Shown here: in pieces, positions 25,398-32,812 of the stretch | Layout: each line of letters starts with the position of its first letter | How positions within the stretch are numbered: the stretch's first letter is position 1 | Source: JAITMY01 sp031549685 | GTDB taxonomy: Bacteria > Bacteroidota > Bacteroidia > Bacteroidales > UBA932 | NCBI GenBank assembly: GCA_031549685.1 | Contig: JAVBPG010000002.1 | Coordinates: forward strand, 50,241 to 114,240 | DNA: 64,000 nucleotides | Reading direction: 5' to 3' | Position numbers and translations under genes: made by a program | The notes under the pieces: generated by a model | Seen by the model: only the letters and a program-made list of their open reading frames with translations | Told to the model about the DNA's origin: nothing | Databases searched by the model: none

Positions 25398-25907
25398 ATG
25401 GAAAATGGCAGAGTCAATATTGAAATAGATAAGCTGACCAACTCGATTGAAAATGCTCTAACGGGGGATAGCTTCGTTACGGAGGTATCCTTGCTCGCAA
25501 CAGAAGATTTAAAGAGCATTAAAGGTTGGGAGTTTGATTGGGTGGCTGAATTTAAAAAGTCGGATAGGGATATATACAAGTTGACCATTGTTAATAATAC
25601 TAACATAATTCAAGGGCTGATTAGCGTGGCCGTCAAGCAGGACCATGTGTTTGTACACTTAATTGAAAATGCGCCATTTAACAAGACGAAGAATAAGGTA
25701 TATGTGGGAGTTGCCGGCAACTTGGTGGCGTTTGCCTGTCGGCTGTCCTTTCAAAGGGGATGTGAGGGGTATGTGTCTTTTATTGCAAAAACGAAATTGG
25801 TAGATCACTACACCTCAACATTGGGCGCAGCACATATTCGTAACGGCCTAATGGTTATTGCTACAGAGTCGGCTTTGAGGTTGACAAACAGGTATTTTAA
25901 AGGTTGA
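25398..25907 (+). CDS. GNAT-like acetyltransferase-type protein
   Basis: A 169-residue cytoplasmic protein. The start at 25398 is preferred because the upstream 27 codons run back into the terminator hairpin. The second half (KVYVGVAGNLVAFACRLSFQ, about 103-122) resembles the acetyl-CoA binding strand-helix of GNAT enzymes, followed by YVSFIAKTKLVDHYTSTLGA, a common GNAT C-terminal pattern. The canonical R/Q-x-x-G-x-G/A loop is weak (VGVAGN). It is followed after 4 bases by a small basic protein, suggesting a two-gene unit. Codon use looks more AT-rich than neighbours. The target is unknown. Confidence 0.65.
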   Translation: MENGRVNIEIDKLTNSIENALTGDSFVTEVSLLATEDLKSIKGWEFDWVAEFKKSDRDIYKLTIVNNTNIIQGLISVAVKQDHVFVHLIENAPFNKTKNKVYVGVAGNLVAFACRLSFQRGCEGYVSFIAKTKLVDHYTSTLGAAHIRNGLMVIATESALRLTNRYFKG

Positions 25908-25911
25908 GCAC

Positions 25912-26100
25912 ATGAAACATTTATCTGGTAGAGCAGATTTTGAGCTGCAGGTTAATGCGCGGTCATTGACTGTAGAGGACTCTATGGCTATAAGCGATTT
26001 TATTAAGCAAGACAAGCAGCGGCGTGGTCAGCGGAAGCGTCAACCGAAGCTGCACGGGCTTGTGCTGCCAAAGCAAAAAGGGGCTTTGGCAAAATCATAG
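25912..26100 (+). CDS. Small basic protein paired with the GNAT-like gene
   Basis: A 62-residue protein whose N-terminal half (HLSGRADFELQVNARSLTVE) is ordinary and whose C-terminal half is Lys/Arg/Gln-rich (KQDKQRRGQRKRQPKL). It begins 4 bases after the acetyltransferase-like gene and is followed by a terminator. No family recognised. In a two-gene unit with a GNAT-like protein it could be an antitoxin, regulator or substrate, but nothing in the sequence decides. Confidence 0.55.
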   Translation: MKHLSGRADFELQVNARSLTVEDSMAISDFIKQDKQRRGQRKRQPKLHGLVLPKQKGALAKS

Positions 26101-26118
26101 CCTTGTACGTACAGAGTA

Positions 26119-26154
26119 AAAAGCGGCTGCCAAATTTGGTAGCCGCTTTTTTTT
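26119..26154 (+). terminator. Terminator hairpin, right member of a twin pair
   Basis: AAAAGCGGCT (26119-26128) and AGCCGCTTTT (26141-26150) with a T run of eight. Its core is nearly the reverse complement of the hairpin at 25301-25336. Confidence 0.8.
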
Positions 26155-26179
26155 GATTATGCAAGAGCGAGTAAAGAGC

Positions 26180-26227
26180 AAGGACGGAAATTAAAAGATG
26201 CATGTGGTCTTTTGTCTTTCCGTCCTT
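26180..26227. terminator. Hairpin between convergent small basic gene and ddh
   Basis: Perfect 11-bp arms AAGGACGGAAA (26180-26190) and TTTCCGTCCTT (26217-26227), placed just past the ddh stop on the minus strand; probably the ddh terminator. Confidence 0.6.
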
Positions 26228-26249
26228 CTTCCTTTGTCCGTTTCGGTTT

Positions 26250-27158
26250 TTACACCAAACTTTTTACCAGCATCTCGCGGTCGCCGGGGAGCATGTCCAT
26301 GGGGGCCACCTCAGGCATGGTGTAGCAGCCGGGGCGCTGCTTTACCACTGCGCGGGCGCATGACACCAACACCTGCGCCGTGAGCGCGGGGGTGTTGATG
26401 CGCATGCGGAACTCGAACAGCTGGTTCTGCGTACGGCCGCTCACGCCCTTGCGCTCAATGTGCGTGGCGTGCCCCATGTCGAGCAGCTCGTCCAGGTTCT
26501 CCACCTGCTTTATCAGCGTTTCATCCTTCTTAAAGTAGTCGTCGCTTTTGATGGCGGTTTCTACCTCGGTCAGGCTGGCTCCCTGCTCCAGCTCCACGTA
26601 CACCATGCGGCGGTGAATGCTGTTGCCCGTGGGGATGGTCATGGAGAGCGCCTTTTTTACGCCTTTCTTGGACTTGGCGGCTACGGTGTGCCCCATGCTC
26701 ATGCCGGGGCCAAAGTTGGTGTGGGTAATACCCTTGGGCGCCAGGGACAGCAGCAGCGTGCGGATAACGGAGTCGCTGCCCGGATCCCAGCCGGCCGAAA
26801 TGATGGAGGCCACGTTGTGCTTTTTGGTTTCCACGTCGAGCATTTGGCGCAAATCCCACAGCGCCTGCCCGTGAATGTCGAAGCTATCGACGGTGCAAAT
26901 GCCTTTTTCCACGAGCGATTTGGCCACCTCGGGAATGCTGCGGGTGGGGCTGCACAGGATGGCAACATCCACCTTGCCCAGCTCGTCCACGTTGCTTACT
27001 ACTTTTACGTTGGCCAGCTCGGCGGGCGTTGCCCCTACCGATTCGGCGCGGCGCACCACGCCTGCCAGCTCCATGTCGGGCGCCTCGTGCAGCGCCTCTA
27101 CGGTGTACTTACCGATGTTGCCGTAGCTAATAACGGCGACTTTTAGCTTGTTCATCAT
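26250..27158 (-). CDS. ddh: meso-Diaminopimelate dehydrogenase
   Basis: A 302-residue NADP-dependent enzyme that makes meso-diaminopimelate directly from tetrahydrodipicolinate, the short route to lysine and peptidoglycan cross-links. Seen: Rossmann start VAVISYGNIGKYTVEAL, VVRRAES, DVAILCSPTRSIPE, DSFDIHG, and the substrate-binding stretch SAGWDPGSDSVIR and FGPGMSMGHTVAA. All are hallmark segments of this family. Either of the first two Met codons may be used. Monocistronic, and overlapping only untranslated sequence of the divergent beta-barrel gene. Confidence 0.95.
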   Translation of the reverse strand: MMNKLKVAVISYGNIGKYTVEALHEAPDMELAGVVRRAESVGATPAELANVKVVSNVDELGKVDVAILCSPTRSIPEVAKSLVEKGICTVDSFDIHGQALWDLRQMLDVETKKHNVASIISAGWDPGSDSVIRTLLLSLAPKGITHTNFGPGMSMGHTVAAKSKKGVKKALSMTIPTGNSIHRRMVYVELEQGASLTEVETAIKSDDYFKKDETLIKQVENLDELLDMGHATHIERKGVSGRTQNQLFEFRMRINTPALTAQVLVSCARAVVKQRPGCYTMPEVAPMDMLPGDREMLVKSLV

Positions 27159-27219
27159 CTTTTTTCTTTTTTTATTCGTTGCAAAAGTAGCAGGATTGCC
27201 GGCAGGTGGTTTTCTATTT

Positions 27220-27250
27220 TTTGAAAAAAATCAAAAAAAGTGTATTTTTG
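27220..27250 (+). promoter_or_regulatory. Promoter of small beta-barrel gene
   Basis: TTTG (27220-27223), a 19-base spacer and TATTTTTG (27243-27250) form a complete match to the Bacteroidota TTTG/TAnnTTTG promoter, 23 bases before the ATG at 27274. Confidence 0.6.
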
Positions 27251-27273
27251 ACCTATCTAAAAATATTGAAAAA

Positions 27274-27828
27274 ATGAAGAAAATACTGCTTCTTACGCTT
27301 GTAGCCATGTGCATGGCGCTGGTTTCGCGCGCTGCCGATGTATTTGAGGAGGAAACCTGGCTGCTGACCGGCACGGTGGGGCGGGGCATGCTGGTGTACG
27401 ACAAGATTGACTATGACGGTGCAGTGCCGCTGATTTCGCTCACGGGCGAGTACTGCGTGGTGTCGGATGTGTTTAGCAAGGGGGGCGCGGTGGGCGTTGG
27501 CGCCTACTTTGGCTACACCTCGTACGGCGCCAAGCAGCCCGAGTACGAGGGCTACCTGCTCGACGACTTTGTGGTGGGGGCGCGGGGTACCTTTCACTTC
27601 CAATTTGTGAACAGGCTTGACACCTATGCGGGCTGCGTGCTGGGCGCGCGCATTCCCTTTGTGCGCTACGATGGCGATTCGAAGGAGTTTGATGAGAAAG
27701 CGAGGTTTGCAGCAAGCGCTTTTCTCGGGGCCAGCTACTTTTTCTTCGAAAACTTCGGCTTGTGCGCCGAGGTGGGATACGGCATTGCGTATGCCAACGT
27801 TGGCATTGTGCTGAGGTGGGGAAATTAA
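27274..27828 (+). CDS. Small outer-membrane beta-barrel protein
   Basis: A 184-residue exported protein with a signal peptide (MKKILLLTLVAMCMALVSRA). The start at 27274 is chosen because it begins at that signal peptide, just after a complete promoter. The mature part is a run of amphipathic strands: GGAVGVGAYFGYTSYG, GARGTFHFQFVNRLDTYAG, FAASAFLGASYFFFENFGL, and a final AYANVGIVLRWGN. This is the pattern of an 8-strand OmpW/OmpX-like barrel. Function unknown; no ligand site visible. Ends before a strong bidirectional terminator. Confidence 0.8.
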   Translation: MKKILLLTLVAMCMALVSRAADVFEEETWLLTGTVGRGMLVYDKIDYDGAVPLISLTGEYCVVSDVFSKGGAVGVGAYFGYTSYGAKQPEYEGYLLDDFVVGARGTFHFQFVNRLDTYAGCVLGARIPFVRYDGDSKEFDEKARFAASAFLGASYFFFENFGLCAEVGYGIAYANVGIVLRWGN

Positions 27829-27847
27829 AGAGGTAGCCGAAGGCGGC

Positions 27848-27891
27848 AACAAAGCGAGGCAATCGTAAGCGAGCGGTTGCCTCGCTTTGTT
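27848..27891. terminator. Bidirectional terminator between beta-barrel and ROK genes
   Basis: Perfect 15-bp arms AACAAAGCGAGGCAA (27848-27862) and TTGCCTCGCTTTGTT (27877-27891), 14-base loop, between convergent genes. Confidence 0.8.
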
Positions 27892-27905
27892 TTGCCCTCC
27901 TGGCG

Positions 27906-29123
27906 TCAGGCGCGCTGCTTGCCGCTTTTCGGTTCGGCTTCCCGCTCGGCTAAGAAGTGCTCCACAATAAAGGGGACGCTTCCCAGCAAGGGGGCGTTGG
28001 TGCCCATGGTGGAGATGGTAATTCTGCAATTCTTGAGCAGCTGCGGCAGCGCATACTTGTTGAGGTGCTGCTGTATGGGCAGGAGCAGGTATTGCTGTGC
28101 ACCCGAAAGCTCCCCGCCCAGCACAATAAGCTCGGGGTTGAGCAGGTGCAGCACTATGGTAATGGCCTTGCTCAGGTGCTCCGATAGCTGCGAAAAAAGG
28201 TTGATGGTAAAGGGGTCGCCGCCATGCAGGGCCTGCAGTATGTGCTGAAGGGTAAGTTCGTAGTTCCCGTTCTGCAGGTAGCTGCTAAGGATGGTGCTCG
28301 CGCCGCCCTGAATGCTTTCCAATATTTTTGCCGCCAGGGCTGTTTCTGATATCTCGGTCTCCAGGCACCCCGTTTTACCGCAGTGGCACAGCTTATTGTT
28401 GTCGGCAATGGGGATGTGCCCAATTTCGCCCACAAAGCCCTCGTGCCCCAGGTACAGCTGCCCGTTGGTAATTATGCCCAACCCTATTCCCGTGGCGCCC
28501 AGGTAAAGGTAGAGCATGTTCTCCACGCGCCTCCCAACGCCCATAATGTGCTCGGCCCGCGCCATTACATCCATATCGTGCTGCACCAGCACGGGGTACG
28601 GAAACATTTTGGCAAATATTTCGGTGGTGGAGCGGTTGGCGTTGCCGAAGTAGCTGTAGTTAATCCCTGAATTTTTATTGATGAGGCCGGGTATGGCAAC
28701 GCCTATACCCATGATTAATTTGCGGTTAACGCCGCTTTCGTTGATAACCCTGCGAACGTTTTGCTGCAGTATTTTGAGCATCTCGTTGGGGGTGGCAATG
28801 CCAATGTTGACGGAGGTGATGGGCGTTACAAACTCGTTGCGGATATTGGTCATGGCGATGCGCATGGTAAAGCGCTCTACGCACACCACAACGCAGTAAG
28901 CCATGCCGGCGTTGAGCGCGTAGCTAAACGCACACCTCCCTCCGCTGGAGGCTGCCTTTCCTTTTACTATCAGGATATGCTGCTGCAGCAGCTCCTCCAC
29001 CAGCTTTCCTACCGTGGGTACGGTGAGGTTCGTGAGCTTGCTCAGCATGGGAATGGTGAGTTCGCCGTGGTAGTACAGGTGGCGGATAATATCGTTGGTA
29101 ACCGGATGTTGCTTAGGCCTCAT
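27906..29123 (-). CDS. ROK family transcriptional regulator (NagC/XylR type)
   Basis: A 405-residue regulator combining an N-terminal winged helix-turn-helix (about 5-65: NDIIRHLYYHGELTIPMLSK, LTVPTVGKLVEELLQQ) with a ROK sugar-binding domain. In the latter, GVAIPGLINKNSG, GATGIGLGIITNGQL, GEIGHIPI and the zinc-binding CHCGKTGCLE are visible. By family precedent it represses sugar catabolic genes until it binds a sugar or sugar phosphate. It lies divergent from the sulfatase pair that opens the glycosaminoglycan locus, so it is the likely local regulator. The start at 29123 is preferred; 33 upstream codons lack family character. Inducer unknown; an amino sugar is a reasonable guess. Confidence 0.9.
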   Translation of the reverse strand: MRPKQHPVTNDIIRHLYYHGELTIPMLSKLTNLTVPTVGKLVEELLQQHILIVKGKAASSGGRCAFSYALNAGMAYCVVVCVERFTMRIAMTNIRNEFVTPITSVNIGIATPNEMLKILQQNVRRVINESGVNRKLIMGIGVAIPGLINKNSGINYSYFGNANRSTTEIFAKMFPYPVLVQHDMDVMARAEHIMGVGRRVENMLYLYLGATGIGLGIITNGQLYLGHEGFVGEIGHIPIADNNKLCHCGKTGCLETEISETALAAKILESIQGGASTILSSYLQNGNYELTLQHILQALHGGDPFTINLFSQLSEHLSKAITIVLHLLNPELIVLGGELSGAQQYLLLPIQQHLNKYALPQLLKNCRITISTMGTNAPLLGSVPFIVEHFLAEREAEPKSGKQRA

Positions 29124-29562
29124 GGGAAAATGATAGTTTTTACGCTTTGCGGTCAAAAAATTGATAGACCGGAAGGATGTGAGGTGTTTTATAAACTTTT
29201 TTAAGCTGCGGAAAGCTCGCAAAACCCTTTGTTTAACTCGCTACAAATGTAGTGATTTGTTTAGTTTGGATTAGCCTATTTAAAATATTTTATAAAGTTC
29301 GTTTAATTTTTTGTGAATGCATGGATTGATAATTTTAATCATCTGTTTTACAGCAACTTTTATTTTTCCTGTAACAATGTATTAAATTGATAATCAGCAT
29401 AATTTTTATTAGTTAAATAAAGTTAATCAAAGCCTCATTCATTAAATTTTTAACGAAGTTGTTTGTGGCCTTAATTCCCTTTGAGCGTACATTTGCTTCC
29501 CAACGGGGACTTCTCCGCTAATTCGGTTGGTATTTTTCGCTAAGAGTGTTGCCCAAGATTAC
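29124..29562. promoter_or_regulatory. Divergent control region between ROK gene and sulfatase operon
   Basis: This 439-base AT-rich gap contains no gene. It holds a perfect 6-bp-arm palindrome ACAAAT (29243-29248)/ATTTGT (29255-29260) close to the ROK start, several TTGATAAT/TTAATCA-like motifs between 29325 and 29430, and a promoter-like element at 29462-29495. The palindrome is a plausible ROK operator; binding is inference. Confidence 0.5.
29462..29495 (+). promoter_or_regulatory. Promoter of the sulfatase operon
   Basis: TTTG (29462-29465) and TACATTTG (29488-29495) with a 22-base spacer fit the Bacteroidota promoter pattern, about 68 bases before the first sulfatase start. Confidence 0.55.
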
Positions 29563-31044
29563 ATGAAGAGTGTTGATAAAATATCGCTTGGCGTACTGCT
29601 GGCCTCGGTCTTGGCCGGGTGTGCCGCGGCCGAACAGCCGCAGCAGCCCAACCTGCTTTTTATATTCGCCGACCAAATGCGCCAGATGAGTTTTGGCGCC
29701 GATAAAACCGACCCCGCCATTACGCCCCACCTCGACAGCTTTGCCAGGGAGAGCCTGGAGCTGACGCAAGCCATCAGCAGCTGCCCGCTGTCGAGCCCGT
29801 ACCGCGGCATGCTGATGACCGGAAGGTACCCCTTTAATAACGGCGTAATCGGCAACTGCCAGTCGGGCAACGCGGCGTACGGCGTAACGTGGCGGCCCGG
29901 CGACACCTCGTTCTCCGATGTGCTGTATAAGGCGGGCTACAGCACGGCGTATGTGGGCAAGCTGCACCTCACATCGCCAGCTCCGAGCGACGAAAAAGTT
30001 TACCAGGCCTACACTCCGGTCAACGAGCGGCATCACTTTGAGTACTGGTACTCGTACGGAGCCGAGGATACGCACCTTCACCCGGCCTACTGGATTGGCA
30101 ATGCCTCCGAGGGTGACTACAAGCGCTTTGACGAGTGGAGCCCCGAGCACGAGGCCAACGTTATCGTTGAGTACCTGAAGAACTCGCAGCTGCAGCGCCG
30201 CCCCGGCAGGCCGTTTGCCCTGTTTTGGTCCATCAATCCGCCGCATCCTCCCTACGACCAGGTGCCTCAAAAGTACCTCGACTTTTACAAAGATAAAACA
30301 TACAAAGAGTTGCTTACGCGCAAAAACGTGCGCTTTGATAAGGCCGCTGCCGATGTGGCGCAGCACCTGGGCGCAACAAGAAATGCCGCGCAGCTGGCGC
30401 AGCGGTACGCGCAGCACTACTTTGCCGCCGTTACCGGAGTTGACGAGCAGGTGGGGCGCGTGCTGCAGGCGCTGAAGGAGTTGGGCATGGACAAAAATAC
30501 CGTTGTGGTATTTACCTCCGACCATGGCGAGATGATGGCCAGCCACGGCTTGATGTCTAAAAATGTGTGGTACGAGGAGGCTATGCGTATCCCGTTTGCC
30601 GTGCGCTGGCCCGGTAAAATAAAGCCATCGATAAATCGCACGGCAATGTTCAGCCCGCAGGACGTAATGCCGAGCATACTCGGCATTTTGGGAGTACAAA
30701 AAGATTTGCCAAGAAAGATAGACGGTAAGGATTTTTCGCCCCTGTTTTTAGGTCGAGATTTTAATGCCCCGCGGCAGGCATTCTACTTCTACAACGATAT
30801 TGGCCAGCCCAATGTAGGCACACGCGGCCTGCGCACCCTCACGCACACCTTTGTGGTGGCGGCCCTGCGCGATGGTACCTACCAATATTTCTTGTACGAT
30901 AGAACCAGCGACCCCCTTGAGCTGCGCAACGTTGCTCCGAAAAATACGGAGTTGTGCAAGGTAATACTGCAACATTTAGTGGTGGAGTTGCGTAGCGCAA
31001 ACGACCCGTGGGTGGCGGCTAACGAAAAAAACTTGAAGTTGTGA
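29563..31044 (+). CDS. S1 family sulfatase, lipoprotein, Ser-type active site
   Basis: A 493-residue sulfatase that hydrolyses a sulfate ester, probably from a glycosaminoglycan sugar. Lipobox Cys20 (SVLAGC) predicts a lipid anchor. Metal-site segment FADQMR (35-40) and TSDHGEMMASHG are seen. The formylglycine motif is Ser77-Ser-Pro-Tyr-Arg81 followed by GMLMTGRYP, that is S-x-P-x-R. A Ser-type sulfatase needs the radical-SAM anaerobic maturase (anSME), which is not in this window. The start at 29563 is preferred because it gives the signal peptide directly. The next sulfatase overlaps by 4 bases (GTGA). First gene of the locus, divergent from the ROK regulator. Confidence 0.93.
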   Translation: MKSVDKISLGVLLASVLAGCAAAEQPQQPNLLFIFADQMRQMSFGADKTDPAITPHLDSFARESLELTQAISSCPLSSPYRGMLMTGRYPFNNGVIGNCQSGNAAYGVTWRPGDTSFSDVLYKAGYSTAYVGKLHLTSPAPSDEKVYQAYTPVNERHHFEYWYSYGAEDTHLHPAYWIGNASEGDYKRFDEWSPEHEANVIVEYLKNSQLQRRPGRPFALFWSINPPHPPYDQVPQKYLDFYKDKTYKELLTRKNVRFDKAAADVAQHLGATRNAAQLAQRYAQHYFAAVTGVDEQVGRVLQALKELGMDKNTVVVFTSDHGEMMASHGLMSKNVWYEEAMRIPFAVRWPGKIKPSINRTAMFSPQDVMPSILGILGVQKDLPRKIDGKDFSPLFLGRDFNAPRQAFYFYNDIGQPNVGTRGLRTLTHTFVVAALRDGTYQYFLYDRTSDPLELRNVAPKNTELCKVILQHLVVELRSANDPWVAANEKNLKL

Positions 31045-32576
31045 AGCAAAACAAATCCATACTTCTCATTCCTGTTGCACTGGTCGCTATAACCAGTTGT
31101 ACTCAAAAAGCACCGGAGAGTAAGCCCAACGTCATCATTATTTACTCCGACGATGTGGGCTACGGCGACTTGAGCTGCTATGGTGCTACGCAGATTTCTA
31201 CTCCCAACATAGATAAGTTGGCAGGTCTAGGCTTACGCTTTACCAACGCGCACAGCACCTCGGCTACCAGCACACCTTCGCGCTACGGGTTGCTTACCGG
31301 AGAGTATCCTTGGCGAAAGGAAGGAACGGGCATTGCCGCCGGTGATGCTGCTATGATTATCAAGCCCGAGCAATATACCGTGGCCGATATGATGAAGGAG
31401 GCAGGTTACACTACTGCCGCCATTGGTAAGTGGCACCTGGGCTTGGGTGCGGAGCGCGGCAGGCAGGATTGGAACGGCGAAGTATCGCCGGCCTTGAACG
31501 ATATAGGATTTGATTATTCGTACATACTGGCGGCAACGGGCGATAGAGTACCCTGCGTGTACTTTGAAAACGGGCGCGTGGTAAACCTTGCCCCCAACGA
31601 CCCCATTGAAGTTAACTACACCACGCCGTTTAAGGGCGAGCCGACAGGCAAAAACAACCCCGAACTGCTCCGCGTAATGTATGACCACGGGCACGACCAG
31701 GCCATAGTAAACGGCATTCCGCGCATTGGCTACATGAAGGGTGGTAAAAGCGCGCTGTGGGTCGATGAGGAGATTGCCGACAACATTACGGCGCAGGCCA
31801 TTAAATTTATTACGGAAAATAAAAGTAAGCCGTTCTTCCTCTACTTCGGCACCAACGACATTCATGTGCCCCGCGTACCGCACCCGCGCTTTGTGGGCAA
31901 GAGCGGCATGGGGCCCCGTGGCGACGCCATTTTATCGCTCGATTGGACGGTGGGGAGGATTGTAAATGTACTCGACAGCCTGGGCATTACCGACAACACG
32001 CTGATTATTTTCAGCAGCGATAACGGCCCTGTGGTAAACGACGGCTACGTGGATCAGTCGGTGGAGCTGCTGGGCAGCCACCAGCCCTGGGGTATATGGC
32101 GGGGCGGCAAGTACAGCGCCTTTGAGGCCGGCACGCGCGTGCCTATGATAGCGCGCTACGGCAAGCACCTCAAAGCCGGCGTGAGCGGTGCGCTGTTTTC
32201 GCACATCGATATTTTTGCCTCGCTGGCTAATATGCTGAATGTGCCGCTGACCGCCGGGCTTGCACCGGATAGTAAGAATGCCTTGCCGGCCCTGCTCGGT
32301 AAGGATAAAAAGGGACGCGAATATGTGGTGGAGCAAAACCTCAACGGTACGCTATCGATTTACGACGGCGCATGGAAGTACATATCGCCAAGCGATGGCC
32401 CGGCCATGATTAGGGAAACCAACACCGAGCTGGGCAACAGCCCGCTGCCGCAGCTATACAAGCTTGCCAACGATACGGGAGAGTGTAATGATTTATTTAA
32501 TAAGGAATTACAAAAATCACAAGAGCTGCAGCAGAAGCTGGAAAGCGAAAAGGCAAAAGCGAAGGCGACAAAGTAA
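31041..32576 (+). CDS. S1 family sulfatase (arylsulfatase-like), lipoprotein, Ser-type
   Basis: A 511-residue sulfatase with lipobox Cys20 (VAITSC). It starts at GTG 31041, overlapping the previous stop. Metal-binding YSDDVGYGDLSCYG (35-48), the modified-residue motif Ser77-Thr-Pro-Ser-Arg81 followed by YGLLTGEYPW, GKWHLGLG, and SSDNGP are clear. The overall pattern is that of arylsulfatase A/N-acetylgalactosamine-6-sulfatase-like enzymes, which suits a chondroitin sulfate locus; the exact sulfate position cannot be read from sequence. The last about 25 residues are Gln/Lys/Glu-rich and helical. Translationally coupled to the upstream sulfatase. Confidence 0.94.
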   Translation: MKQNKSILLIPVALVAITSCTQKAPESKPNVIIIYSDDVGYGDLSCYGATQISTPNIDKLAGLGLRFTNAHSTSATSTPSRYGLLTGEYPWRKEGTGIAAGDAAMIIKPEQYTVADMMKEAGYTTAAIGKWHLGLGAERGRQDWNGEVSPALNDIGFDYSYILAATGDRVPCVYFENGRVVNLAPNDPIEVNYTTPFKGEPTGKNNPELLRVMYDHGHDQAIVNGIPRIGYMKGGKSALWVDEEIADNITAQAIKFITENKSKPFFLYFGTNDIHVPRVPHPRFVGKSGMGPRGDAILSLDWTVGRIVNVLDSLGITDNTLIIFSSDNGPVVNDGYVDQSVELLGSHQPWGIWRGGKYSAFEAGTRVPMIARYGKHLKAGVSGALFSHIDIFASLANMLNVPLTAGLAPDSKNALPALLGKDKKGREYVVEQNLNGTLSIYDGAWKYISPSDGPAMIRETNTELGNSPLPQLYKLANDTGECNDLFNKELQKSQELQQKLESEKAKAKATK

Positions 32577-32660
32577 GCAAAGAAGTCATGATTATCTCCA
32601 AGCATAGAAAACAAAAGATGTTTGTAACCGACTGGCGGTTAACGTGTGGCACAATTGTTG

Positions 32661-32678
32661 CACACACACACACACACA
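32661..32678. repeat. (CA)9 dinucleotide run
   Basis: Nine consecutive CA units in the gap after the second sulfatase. It is outside any frame I can support. Confidence 0.9.
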
Positions 32679-32719
32679 TCGCGAGGAGGCTAATAGCAAT
32701 TTTTTTGACATTTCAAAGC

Positions 32720-32770
32720 AATCCCAAGTAAGGTAAGGCACGAGTTGCCCCGCCTTGCTTGGGATTTTTT
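32720..32770 (+). terminator. Terminator after the sulfatase pair
   Basis: AATCCCAAG (32720-32728) pairs with CTTGGGATT (32758-32766), with AAGG/CCTT pairing inside and a T run after. It separates the sulfatase operon from the FAD oxidoreductase gene. Confidence 0.75.
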
Positions 32771-32812
32771 ATTGTAATGCATTTGTTTCTAAAAAATAAA
32801 CAGTAAACCTAC

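Noticed and set aside
27906..29123. ROK protein as a sugar kinase (glucokinase or NagK)
   Set aside because: It has an N-terminal winged helix-turn-helix domain and the length of ROK regulators, about 100 residues longer than ROK kinases.
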